Positions 1 to 7,248 of a stretch of 18,331 nucleotides of DNA are shown piece after piece. The DNA comes from JAKAQB01 sp035702855 (GTDB taxonomy: Bacteria; Actinomycetota; Acidimicrobiia; Acidimicrobiales; Palsa-688). The position numbers and the translations under genes were made by a program. The notes below the pieces were generated by a model that was not told where the DNA came from, ran no database searches, and was given only the letters and a program-made list of their open reading frames with translations. The stretch lies in contig DASSZM010000141.1 in NCBI GenBank assembly GCA_035702855.1, forward strand, positions 1 to 18,331, in the 5' to 3' direction. Position 1 is the stretch's first letter. Each line of letters opens with the position of its first letter.

Positions 1-15
1 CAGGGCCTTTCTCCG

Positions 16-88
16 TGGTCGGAACCGGCGTCGATCCGGTGACCTCGCGCTTTTCAGGCGCGCGCTCTACCAGCTGAGCTATCCGACC
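16..88 (-). tRNA. tRNA-Phe (anticodon GAA)
   Basis: The minus strand folds into a complete cloverleaf. The acceptor is GGTCGGA paired with TCCGACC, followed by discriminator A. The D stem is GCTC/GAGC, the anticodon stem CGCGC/GCGCG holds the loop CTGAAAA, and the T stem is ACCGG/CCGGT. Anticodon GAA reads Phe codons. No CCA is encoded. Only one base separates it from the upstream tRNA-Asp, so both are probably cut from one transcript. Confidence 0.96.
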
Positions 89-89
89 G

Positions 90-164
90 CGGACCTGACG
101 GGATTTGAACCCGCGACCTCCGGCTTGACAGGCCGGCGTGCACTCCAAACTGCACCACAGGTCC
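90..164 (-). tRNA. tRNA-Asp (anticodon GTC)
   Basis: The minus-strand cloverleaf has acceptor GGACCTG/CAGGTCC with discriminator G. The D stem is GTGC/GCAC, the anticodon stem CCGGC/GCCGG holds the loop CTGTCAA, and the T arm is GCGGG TTCAAAT CCCGT. Anticodon GTC gives Asp. It lies directly upstream of tRNA-Phe in the same orientation, and no CCA is encoded. Confidence 0.96.
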
Positions 165-190
165 TTGCGCTTGCCGCAAGGGCTCCGTGA

Positions 191-196
191 ACTCTA
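191..196 (-). promoter_or_regulatory. Possible -10 box for the tRNA-Asp/tRNA-Phe unit
   Basis: The minus strand reads TAGAGT here, a TANNNT-type -10 hexamer about 27 nt upstream of the tRNA-Asp 5' end. That would start transcription about 20 nt before the mature tRNA. No good -35 hexamer is seen at 16-18 nt. This is the only such box in the short gap between the flotillin stop and the tRNA. It is a pattern match only. Confidence 0.4.
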
Positions 197-230
197 GTCG
201 ACGCCAGCCCCTCCGTGCTCCCGATGCCGC

Positions 231-1445
231 CTAGGCCTTGCGACCCTCCTCGATCGGCCGGGGCTGGGGCGGGCCCGCCACCGACCCGCCGTTGCCCCCG
301 GTGAGGGCGGCGAGGTCGGCACCGTTGGACCCCCGGGGCGACGCAGCGTTGCCGTCGCCGCGCCGTGCGTCGGGCTGGCCCACCGAGCCCCGGAGCGCCT
401 CGAAGAGGTTGAGGCCCTGGGCGGCGAGCCCGGACACGAGGTCGCCGAGCCCGTCGCTGCCCCCGAGGACCGTCAGGTTGGCGTTCTGGAGGCTGTCGGC
501 CGCGGCCCGCAGCATCTCGGGCAGCTGGGCGATGAGCTGCTGGTCGAGGGCGACGCGATCGTTGGCCGCCCCCGCCTCGGACAGGCGGCGGAGCCGGTCG
601 GCCTCGGCGTCGGCCAGGATCTTGATCTTCTGGGCCTCCGCCTGGGCCGGCCGGAGGACCTCGGCCACCAGCTGCTCCTGGCGGAGACCGGCGTTGCGCT
701 GCGCCAGCTCGGTCTGGGCGTCGAGCACGTCCTGGGTGGCCTGGGCTTCGGCGAGGGGTCCGGCCTGGGCGGCGGTGGCCTGCGCCTTGTCGGTCTCGGC
801 CTTGAAGCCGGCGCGGGCGATCGCCGTCTGGCGCTCGTACTCGGCCTGCTTGCGCTGGGAGAGCTGCTCGGCCTCGGCGGAGGCCTGGTCGGCCTGGGCC
901 TGGGCGACGCGGGCGGCGCGCTGCACCTCGGCCACGTGCGGGGCGGCGAGGGCCTTGATGTAGCCGGAGCCCATGTCGTCGATGCTCTCGATCTGGAGGG
1001 CGTCGACGACCAGCCCGATCTTGGACATCTCCAGCTTCGAGGCCTCCAGGGCCTCCTCGGCGAGGCGCTGGCGCTCCCGGATGATCTCCTCCACCGTCAT
1101 CGAGCCGATGATCGAGCGGAGGTGGCCGGCGAAGATGCGGCCGGTCAGGACACTCATCTTGTCCTCGCTACCGAGGAAGCGCTGGGCGGCGTTGGCGATG
1201 CCCTCCGGGTCGGCGCCGACCTTGAAGGCGATGACCGCCTTGACGTTGACGGCGATGCCCTGCTTGGTGACGCACTCCTCGGCGACCTCCGCCTCCTGCA
1301 TCGACAGGGTGAGGTAGCTCACCCGGGACCGCAGCGGCAGGACGAACGAGCCGTGCCCGATGATGATCTTGAACGGCGTGCCCGTGCGCTTGCCGCCGCT
1401 GATCAGCATCGCTTCGTCGGGACGGGGTACGTGCCAGCCGAGCAT
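231..1445 (-). CDS. Flotillin-like SPFH-domain protein
   Basis: The protein has 404 residues. Flotillins form membrane-associated scaffolds, and in bacteria they organise membrane microdomains. Residues about 8-175 match the SPFH (prohibitin-homology) domain, opening with VPRPDEAMLISGG, a typical flotillin start. Residues about 175-310 are a long Ala/Glu/Gln/Arg-rich coiled coil with several AEA/AQA repeats. The last 60 residues are a Gly/Pro/Asn-rich, probably disordered tail. No N-terminal transmembrane segment is visible, so membrane attachment would be peripheral or through partners. The start at 1445 is chosen because a strong GAGGAGGT ribosome site lies just upstream. The open frame extends further 5' but there it loses any family resemblance. 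The upstream neighbour in the same direction, 52 nt away, is an NfeD-type OB-fold protein, the classic partner of SPFH proteins. Confidence 0.9.
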   Translation of the reverse strand: MLGWHVPRPDEAMLISGGKRTGTPFKIIIGHGSFVLPLRSRVSYLTLSMQEAEVAEECVTKQGIAVNVKAVIAFKVGADPEGIANAAQRFLGSEDKMSVLTGRIFAGHLRSIIGSMTVEEIIRERQRLAEEALEASKLEMSKIGLVVDALQIESIDDMGSGYIKALAAPHVAEVQRAARVAQAQADQASAEAEQLSQRKQAEYERQTAIARAGFKAETDKAQATAAQAGPLAEAQATQDVLDAQTELAQRNAGLRQEQLVAEVLRPAQAEAQKIKILADAEADRLRRLSEAGAANDRVALDQQLIAQLPEMLRAAADSLQNANLTVLGGSDGLGDLVSGLAAQGLNLFEALRGSVGQPDARRGDGNAASPRGSNGADLAALTGGNGGSVAGPPQPRPIEEGRKA

Positions 1446-1497
1446 CGTGGACCTCCTCACCGGGCCCGGGACCCTGCCCGGCGCCCGCTCAGGGCAG

Positions 1498-1713
1498 CTA
1501 GCCGGACAGGCGGGCCACCTCGACGACGCGACCAGGCCGCGCCCCCACCACCAACACGGCCGCGCCGGCTTCGATGGGCTCGTCGCCGTAGGCGATGAAG
1601 GACTCCGAGCCGCCACGGACCGGGAGTTGCACCTCGCCCGGCCGGCCGGTACCGGCGATGCGCATCGTGACGTGACCGACCTGCCCGATCAACTGATCAC
1701 CTACGAATGCCAT
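1498..1713 (-). CDS. Small NfeD-like OB-fold protein
   Basis: The protein has 71 residues. It looks like the C-terminal soluble OB-fold domain of NfeD proteins and little else. The pattern is an early GQVGHV, then PGEVQLPV, a small Gly-rich turn, a stretch ending in EAGAAVLVVGARPGRVVEV, and a short end. This corresponds to the usual G-x-A/G-x-v ... G-x-v-x-v ... G-x-V-x-V-V arrangement. Classical NfeD proteins add transmembrane helices or a ClpP-class protease domain, and none is present. The ATG at 1713 is preceded by GAGGTGG at about 8-10 nt. A GTG four codons upstream is a weaker alternative. Its place before a flotillin gene, read in the same direction, fits the known NfeD-SPFH operon pairing, so a role in flotillin assembly is inferred. 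Confidence 0.78.
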   Translation of the reverse strand: MAFVGDQLIGQVGHVTMRIAGTGRPGEVQLPVRGGSESFIAYGDEPIEAGAAVLVVGARPGRVVEVARLSG

Positions 1714-1789
1714 CGCCAGGACCACCTCGGAACACGAGCTCCCGCTGAGCAGCGTAGCGAGGCGCCGCCCGCACCGGCGGGTTGGCGGC

Positions 1790-1810
1790 CCGGGGGCGGG
1801 CCGCCCCCGG
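1790..1810 (-). terminator. GC-rich hairpin after the ABC importer operon
   Basis: A perfect inverted repeat, CCGGGGGCGG then one base then CCGCCCCCGG, lies 20 nt after the stop codon of the ATPase gene on the minus strand. In practice about 9 bp would pair around a 3-nt loop. There is no T tract, as is common in high-GC actinobacteria. It separates the importer operon from the NfeD-flotillin pair. Confidence 0.5.
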
Positions 1811-1829
1811 ACCGGGCCGACCGGCCGGA

Positions 1830-3008
1830 TCAGCCGGCGGCGACCGACACGGCCGGTGCGACGGCCGGCTCGACCCCCCCGGCGCCCGCGAACAGCAGGC
1901 ACGCCGCCGGCGCCAGGCGGACCCGGACCCGGTCGCCCCGGGCCCAGCGCCGCTCGTCGTGGATCCCGACCAGCTGCAGGCCCGGGCCGAGCCCGAGGGC
2001 GTGGTCGTAGCCCCTGCCCCGGTAGGCGGTGTCGAGCACCACGGCGTCGACGTGCCCGTCGGGGTGCCCGGCGGGCAGCAGCTGGACCCCGGCGGGCCGG
2101 ACGAGCACGGTCGCCCCGCCCCTCACGCCCGGGACCGCACCCATGGCGGTCGCCAGCAGCCTGGCCCGCTCCGGGCCGTCGCCGCAGCCGGCCGCCGGCC
2201 GGACGGGCAGGAGCGGCTGGCCCGACGGGCCGTGCCCCGTCGCTCCCCCGAGCACCTCCACGGGCAGCTCGCCGGCGAGCCCGGTGAAGCGGGCGACAAA
2301 CGGCGTCGCCGGTCGGGCGTAGACCTCCTCCGGCGGCCCGAACTGGACGAGGCGACCGTCCCGGAGCACGCCGATGACGTCGGCGAGGGCGAACGCCTCC
2401 GCCTGGTCGTGGGTGATGTACACCGCCGTGGTCCCGGCGTCGCGGGTGAGCGTCCCGATCTCGATGCGCATCCGCTCCCGCAGGTCGGCGTCCAGGTTGG
2501 ACAGCGGCTCGTCGAACAGCAGCAGGCCGGTGCCGCCCACCAGGGCGCGGGCCAGGGCCACCCGCTGCTGCTCGCCGCCCGACAGCTCGTTGGGGTAGCG
2601 GTGGGCGAGATGCCCCAGCCCGACGCGGTCAAGGACGCGCTGGACCCGCGCCGCCGCCTCGCCCCGGCCCAGGCGGAGGCGGCCGAGGGCGAACTCGACG
2701 TTGCGGGCCGCCGTCAGGTGCGGCCACAGCGCGTAGTCCTGGAAGACCATGGCGAGGTTGCGGCGCTCCGGCGGCTCGTGGGAGGGGCCGTCGGCGACGA
2801 GCCGGTCCCCGAGCACGAGGCGGCCCTCGGTCAGCCGCTCGATGCCGGCCAGGCAGCGCAGGAGGGTCGTCTTGCCGGACCCGGAGGGGCCGAGCAGCAC
2901 GCAGAAGGTCCCCGGCTCGACGGCGAGGTCGACCCCGTCGAGCGCCGTCTTGGAGCCGTAGCGCTTGCGGGCCCCCCGCAGCTCGACGGCGATACCTGCG
3001 TCAGACAT
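1830..3008 (-). CDS. ABC transporter ATP-binding protein (Fe3+/thiamine/phosphonate-type importer)
   Basis: The protein has 392 residues and is the cytoplasmic ATPase that powers the importer encoded just upstream. All ABC motifs are intact: Walker A GPSGSGKT at 40-47, Q-loop glutamine at 90, signature LSGGEQQ at 142-148, Walker B LLLFDEP at 162-168, and the switch histidine at 200 (YITHDQ). Residues about 245-392 form a C-terminal regulatory extension of the TOBE type found in FbpC/PotA/MalK-like subunits. The ATG at 3008 overlaps the permease stop (shared ATGTCTGA), indicating translational coupling. The family (FbpC, ThiQ, PhnT, PotA) does not fix the substrate. Confidence 0.93.
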   Translation of the reverse strand: MSDAGIAVELRGARKRYGSKTALDGVDLAVEPGTFCVLLGPSGSGKTTLLRCLAGIERLTEGRLVLGDRLVADGPSHEPPERRNLAMVFQDYALWPHLTAARNVEFALGRLRLGRGEAAARVQRVLDRVGLGHLAHRYPNELSGGEQQRVALARALVGGTGLLLFDEPLSNLDADLRERMRIEIGTLTRDAGTTAVYITHDQAEAFALADVIGVLRDGRLVQFGPPEEVYARPATPFVARFTGLAGELPVEVLGGATGHGPSGQPLLPVRPAAGCGDGPERARLLATAMGAVPGVRGGATVLVRPAGVQLLPAGHPDGHVDAVVLDTAYRGRGYDHALGLGPGLQLVGIHDERRWARGDRVRVRLAPAACLLFAGAGGVEPAVAPAVSVAAG

Positions 3009-4851
3009 CGATGAAACCTCCGATGCGCTGCCAGCCCCGGGGCGCCAGCAGGCGGAACAGGCCGAGGCCGACGAAGATGACCCCGAACATCTCGAGCATG
3101 GCGAGCACGGACATGGCCGTCGCCTCGCCGTAGTGGGCCGACGTCCCCACGAAGTTGTTGATCGCCACCGCCACCGGCGTGTTGCCGGGCGGGTACAGCA
3201 GGCTGGACACGGGCAGCTCGAGGAGCGTCTTGGCGAACGTGAGCAGCCACGCCCACAGCAGCAGCCGCGACAGCACCGGCAGGGCGGCGCGCCGCCAGGC
3301 CCCGATCCCGTGGGCCCCGTGGACCCGTGCGGCGTGCAGCAGCGACTCCTGGAGCTGCGCCGTCGGGCCGACCATGAGGCGGGCCTGGGAGGGGAGGCTG
3401 GTCGCCACGTAGGCCATCGCCAGGAGGGCCGTGGTGCCGTAGAGGGCCACGCCGAGCTGATTGGCGATCGGCAGGTTGTAGGTGAAGATGTAGCCGGCAC
3501 CGAGGACGATGCCCGGAAGGGCGACCGAGCCGATCAGCACCAGGTCGATGAGCCGGCCGATGGCGCCGGCGCCGCGGGCCGTCATCATCCGAGCCACGAC
3601 GAGCCCCAGCGCCGCCACGACCGTGGCCGTGACCGCCGCCAGGAGGGTGGAGTACCCGAGCGGTCCGGCCAGCCCGGCGGCGCCGTCGAACACCTGCCGG
3701 TAGTTGACCAGCGTGAAGGAGCTGGCCGACAACGACGTGCCGAAGTTCTTGAGGAACGAGGCGAAGACGGCGCCGAGCACCGGCGCCCCCAGGGCGAGAA
3801 GGAACAGCACCGAGGCCCCGGCGGTGGCCAGTGCCTTCCCCCGGGTGCTGAGCCGCCGACGGGCGGGTTGGCGGGTGCGCCCGGAGAGGACCGCGTACGA
3901 CCGGCCCCGCAGGGCCCTGGCCTGGAGGGCGATGGGGATCGCCGCCGTGGCCACCAGCACCCAGCTGATGGCCGCCCCGGCACCGAAGTCGGTGGGCAGG
4001 GAGTTGACGGCGGTGAACAGCTCGTAGGTGGCGACGTGGAAGTTGGCGTTGGCGGCGAGCGTCGACGCCACCCCGAAGTCGGAGATCGTCTCGGCGAAGC
4101 CGATGGCGAGGGCCGACATGAGCGCGGGGGCGAGGATCGGCACGACCACCCGCGCCGTGCGCCACCGGCCCCCGCCGTGCACCCGGGCGGCGTCCTCGAA
4201 CTCCGAGCCGAGGTTGCCGAGCGCCACCGAGACGGCCATGTAGGAGAACGGGACGATCGTCATGGTGTCGACGAAGACGACCCCGGCCGGCCCGAAGAAG
4301 ATGCCGTACATCCAGGCGCTGGGGATGCCGAACTGGTCGAGCACCCCGTGGGGCATGAGCACGTACTGCCAGCCCTCGGCCACGAGGAACGAGGGCATGA
4401 GCAGCAGGCTCCACACTGCCAGCGGCCACACCCGCCGACCCGGCATGTCGGTCCGTTGCACCCCCCAGGCGAGCGCCAGCGCCAGCCCGGTGGCCAGCAG
4501 CGCGCAGACCACGCTGAGCCAGAGCGAGTTCAGCAGGGAGTGGGCGAAGAACCCGCCGAAGACCTGGCCGAAGTTGGCGAGGGTGAACCACTGCCTGCCC
4601 TGGCCGAACAGCCGGGGCGAGACGGCCATCAGAAGGAAGATGGCGATCGGGACGATGAGGAGCAGGGCGAGCGCGACCCACACGACGAGCCCGGCGGTGA
4701 CCCGCGGGGCGCGCAGGGCGACGCGCCGGGACCACCGGAAGCCCGAGGAGCCGGGGGTGGGCCCCCCGGCTCCGACCTCCGAGGCAGCAGTTGCTGGGTC
4801 GGGGAGCAGCAGGACCGCGCCGTCCTGCCGCTCCGCGCCGGCCCCGCTCAT
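3001..4851 (-). CDS. ABC transporter permease, fused two-domain (FbpB/ThiP-like)
   Basis: The protein has 616 residues and forms the membrane channel of the importer. It carries two tandem permease domains of about six helices each, joined near residues 320-340. Each half has its EAA loop, the contact point for the ATPase: FEDAARVHGGG... at about 218-243 and LLHAARVHGAHG... at about 504-530. The first helix begins near residue 52 after a soluble N-terminus of about 50 residues. Fused permeases of this size are typical of iron(III), thiamine and 2-aminoethylphosphonate importers. The ATG at 4851 lies 13 nt after the stop of the binding-protein gene, with only a weak GGTGG as ribosome site. The 3' end overlaps the ATPase start by 8 nt. 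Confidence 0.93.
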   Translation of the reverse strand: MSGAGAERQDGAVLLLPDPATAASEVGAGGPTPGSSGFRWSRRVALRAPRVTAGLVVWVALALLLIVPIAIFLLMAVSPRLFGQGRQWFTLANFGQVFGGFFAHSLLNSLWLSVVCALLATGLALALAWGVQRTDMPGRRVWPLAVWSLLLMPSFLVAEGWQYVLMPHGVLDQFGIPSAWMYGIFFGPAGVVFVDTMTIVPFSYMAVSVALGNLGSEFEDAARVHGGGRWRTARVVVPILAPALMSALAIGFAETISDFGVASTLAANANFHVATYELFTAVNSLPTDFGAGAAISWVLVATAAIPIALQARALRGRSYAVLSGRTRQPARRRLSTRGKALATAGASVLFLLALGAPVLGAVFASFLKNFGTSLSASSFTLVNYRQVFDGAAGLAGPLGYSTLLAAVTATVVAALGLVVARMMTARGAGAIGRLIDLVLIGSVALPGIVLGAGYIFTYNLPIANQLGVALYGTTALLAMAYVATSLPSQARLMVGPTAQLQESLLHAARVHGAHGIGAWRRAALPVLSRLLLWAWLLTFAKTLLELPVSSLLYPPGNTPVAVAINNFVGTSAHYGEATAMSVLAMLEMFGVIFVGLGLFRLLAPRGWQRIGGFIDV

Positions 4852-4864
4852 CGATCGACCACCG

Positions 4865-6028
4865 TCACTGGACGATGTTGTCCGTGAACCAGGTGTTGAG
4901 CTGGTTCTCCCGGCCGCCCCACACGTACGGGTTGAGCGTCTGGGTCGGGATCTGCGCCAACGGGGTCCCCACCGCCGGCAGGGGCTTCTCCCCGTTGACG
5001 AGCGGGAAGAACAGCGAGTCGCCGGTCGGGTCGCCGGACTGCATGACCTTCTGGCCTGCTGGCGACAGGACGAACTGGACGAACTGCTTGGCCTCGGCCT
5101 GGGCCTGCTTGGAGACGTAGGCGGAGATGCCGAGCACCGAGGGGAGCGTCGTCTCCTTCTTCAGGTACTCGACCTTGAGCTCCTTGTTGGACAGGGCGGC
5201 GCCGATGCCGGCCGAGCTCTGGACGGTGGCCACCTTGATGGTGCCCGTCTCCAGGGCCTGCAGTGTGTTGGTGTTGGTCTGGTACACGTGCAGGCCGTTG
5301 GCCTTGAGCTTCTTGAAGAAGGCCTCGCCCTGGGACACGCCGCCGAGTTGCTGCATGATCCCCGCCACGTAGGGATAGGTCGGCCCGGACACGGCCGGGT
5401 CGTTCATCCCGACCGCCCCCTTCCACTGCGGCTCGGTCAGCTGCGACCACGCCGTCGGCGGGTGCTTCACCAGCTTGGTGTTGTAGACGAGGGCGGCCGC
5501 CATGGTGACGCCTGTCGGGATGTAGCTCTTGTCGGCCGGGATCAGCGACTTGCCGACGGCGTTGTAGTTGGAGATCGCCGACGGCTCCCAACCCTTCAGC
5601 AGCAGGTGCTGCTGGTCGAGGCCGGCGAAGACGGTGGCACCGTCGACCCAGAACAGGTCCCAGTGCGGGTTCTTGCCCTCGGCCTCGATCTTCACCGTCA
5701 GCGGGCCGGTGCTGTTGTCGTCCACTGTCGTGGGGATACCCGTCGCCTTCTGGAACGCCTTGCCCTCGGCGGCGTCGTAACCCTCGGCGGCGTAGATGAC
5801 GAGGGGCACCTTCTTGGCGCCGGCGGTGCTGGCGCTGCCGGCCGAGCCGGACCCGCTCGCCGCCGCGCTGGTCCCCGAGCCGGACCCCCCGCCGCTCGAA
5901 CCGGACGACGAGGTGCCCGAACCGCAGGCGGCCAGGAGCCCGGAGGCGGCGACGACCGCCAGGGCGGCGGGCAGCGCGTGACGCCGGCGCGCACGCACAC
6001 GGGGTTGGCGGGAAGAGCGAGGGAGCAC
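4865..6028 (-). CDS. Extracellular solute-binding lipoprotein of the ABC importer
   Basis: The protein has 387 residues and captures the substrate outside the cell for the permease encoded downstream. It has a basic N-terminus, a hydrophobic segment (about 19-33) and a lipobox LAAC with the lipidated cysteine at position 35, so it should be anchored to the membrane. A Ser/Gly/Ala linker (about 36-72) leads to a type-2 periplasmic-binding fold of the family-1/Fe3+-thiamine-like group. The fold starts at KVPLVIYAAEGYDAAEG and includes a YNTKLV ... P.TWSQL-like middle region. I do not see the adjacent Tyr-Tyr pair of classical iron-binding FbpA. Substrate could therefore be iron chelate, thiamine, aminoethylphosphonate or a similar small ligand. 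The GTG start at 6028 is supported by GGAGG five bases upstream. It is the first gene of a three-gene operon. Confidence 0.9.
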   Translation of the reverse strand: MLPRSSRQPRVRARRRHALPAALAVVAASGLLAACGSGTSSSGSSGGGSGSGTSAAASGSGSAGSASTAGAKKVPLVIYAAEGYDAAEGKAFQKATGIPTTVDDNSTGPLTVKIEAEGKNPHWDLFWVDGATVFAGLDQQHLLLKGWEPSAISNYNAVGKSLIPADKSYIPTGVTMAAALVYNTKLVKHPPTAWSQLTEPQWKGAVGMNDPAVSGPTYPYVAGIMQQLGGVSQGEAFFKKLKANGLHVYQTNTNTLQALETGTIKVATVQSSAGIGAALSNKELKVEYLKKETTLPSVLGISAYVSKQAQAEAKQFVQFVLSPAGQKVMQSGDPTGDSLFFPLVNGEKPLPAVGTPLAQIPTQTLNPYVWGGRENQLNTWFTDNIVQ

Positions 6029-6158
6029 AGCGACCTCCGTGACAGGGCCGTCCGGCGACGACCCGAACCGTGGTCACGGATCCTTGCGGGCCTCGGTTAT
6101 CGCCGGGCCATCCAGGGGTGTCGGGCGGGGGAACGCTCGGTGAACAATCGCCGCCGGC

Positions 6159-6734
6159 CTACGACCCGACCTCACGGTCGTAGACGTGGACGGCGTAGGC
6201 CTCCAGCGCCTGCTCGCAACGCTCCAGCGCCTCCTCGGCCCGCCCGACGCCCTCGGCGCCGAGGACGTCCCGGGCCTGCACCTTCGCGAACCAGCCCTTG
6301 AGCTTCGCCAGGTCGACGTCGTTCTCCTCCAGCTCGGCGTAGGTGAAGTGGTCGGCGTCGTACTCCTTGCCGACCTGGCGCAGGAAGTCCTCGCAGCGGT
6401 CGACGATCTCCTCGTACTCGTCGTTGCGGGCGGTGTTGAACAGCGCCACCAGGTCGGGCTCGCCGGCCAAGACGTCGCTGGCCAGCAGGAAGGCGGTCCC
6501 GCCCATCTCGACGATCTCGTTGCGCAGCGTCCGCAGCGCCCGCTCGGCCGTCGGGGACGACGGCAGGGCGGCGGCCGAGCTCTGGACGTAGATCGCCCCG
6601 AGCCCCTTCAGCCGCCGCCACACGCCGGCCCGCAGGCGCGACGGCTCGCTCGGGATGCGGTACACCAGGAGCAGCCAGCGCACCCGGCCGGCGCGCTCGG
6701 CGGTCGGGGGGCGGGGGTCGCCGGCGTCGGCCAT
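6159..6734 (-). CDS. ChrB N-terminal-domain protein
   Basis: The protein has 191 residues. The segment WLLLVYRIPSEPSRLRAGVW at about 20-39, then RRLKGLGAIYVQ, is the hallmark of the ChrB N-terminal domain, known from the chromate-responsive regulator of chrBA operons. The C-terminal chromate-sensing domain of full ChrB is absent. The rest is helical and rich in Glu/Arg/Asp. No chromate transporter (ChrA) lies in this window, so chromate resistance is not established. An upstream DUF2237 gene lies 42 nt away on the same strand. The ATG at 6734 is preferred. An in-frame ATG at 6752 would add six residues, and neither has a Shine-Dalgarno. The 3' end forms an 8-bp hairpin (6159-6183) that includes the stop codon. 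Confidence 0.78.
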   Translation of the reverse strand: MADAGDPRPPTAERAGRVRWLLLVYRIPSEPSRLRAGVWRRLKGLGAIYVQSSAAALPSSPTAERALRTLRNEIVEMGGTAFLLASDVLAGEPDLVALFNTARNDEYEEIVDRCEDFLRQVGKEYDADHFTYAELEENDVDLAKLKGWFAKVQARDVLGAEGVGRAEEALERCEQALEAYAVHVYDREVGS

Positions 6735-6776
6735 CGTCTCAGTGTGGCGCATCGGGGGACGGCGCGAACCCGGGGG

Positions 6777-7160
6777 TCACAGCCCGTCCGGTCCGGGGGG
6801 CACGTCGACGGCCAGCTCGCGCAGCACCTCGAGCGGGACGACGTCGAGGGTGCTCTCGTGGGTGGAGGCCAGCACCACGAAGCACGCACAGTCGTCCCGG
6901 TAGGCGCGCAGCCAGTTGGCGGCGGTCACGCACCAGCGGTCGCCGGGTACCAGCCCCGGGAACCCCCACAGAGGCACCGGGGTGGACAGGTCGTTACCGA
7001 TCCGCCGCTGGTGGTCGAGGAACTCGGCGGTGACCACCGCACAGATGGTGTGCAGGCCCACGTCCTCCGGGCCGGTCGTGCAGCAGCCGTCGCGGTAGAA
7101 GCCGGTCATCGGCTCGGTGCCGCAGGGCTCGAGGTCGCCTCCGAGGACGTTGCGCGCCAC
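6777..7160 (-). CDS. DUF2237 family protein
   Basis: The protein has 127 residues, the full length for the family. It shows the conserved string NVLGGDLEPCGTEPMTGFYR, then DGCCTTGPEDVG, later GNDLSTP, then GFPGLVPGDRWCV. No biochemical role is established for DUF2237. Seven cysteines (13, 26, 27, 40, 77, 91, 93) plus His101 in a STHE motif suggest metal or redox chemistry, but that is inference. It starts with GTG at 7160. No clear ribosome site is present, but CAGACT, a degraded -10-like hexamer, ends 7 nt before the GTG, so the mRNA may be leaderless. It runs in the same direction as the ChrB_N gene and may be cotranscribed with it. Confidence 0.88.
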   Translation of the reverse strand: MARNVLGGDLEPCGTEPMTGFYRDGCCTTGPEDVGLHTICAVVTAEFLDHQRRIGNDLSTPVPLWGFPGLVPGDRWCVTAANWLRAYRDDCACFVVLASTHESTLDVVPLEVLRELAVDVPPGPDGL

Positions 7161-7197
7161 GGCTCCGAGTCTGGCGCAGCGGCGCCCGGCGCGCGTC

Positions 7198-7223
7198 GAG
7201 GGGCCGGCGTTGGCCGGCCCCTC
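7198..7223 (-). terminator. Perfect 11-bp hairpin after the HtrA-type protease gene
   Basis: GAGGGGCCGGC, a GTTG loop, then GCCGGCCCCTC form a perfect 11-bp stem, 25 nt beyond the protease stop codon on the minus strand and upstream of the DUF2237 gene. No T run follows. The position and strength of the stem make it a likely transcription terminator for the protease gene. Confidence 0.65.
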
Positions 7224-7248
7224 GGTCGTCGGGCGGGGACCTGCGGGT

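Noticed and set aside
163..181. A 7-bp hairpin (CCTTGCG/CGCAAGG) just upstream of tRNA-Asp as a terminator for the flotillin gene
   Set aside because: It is short, has no T tract, and overlaps the mature tRNA end by two bases. It may be part of tRNA precursor folding.
6029..6158. A TPP or other riboswitch upstream of the binding-protein gene
   Set aside because: The leader lacks the conserved CTGAGA and ACCTGAT-type elements of the TPP riboswitch, and I see no other known aptamer pattern. No convincing promoter hexamer pair is visible either.
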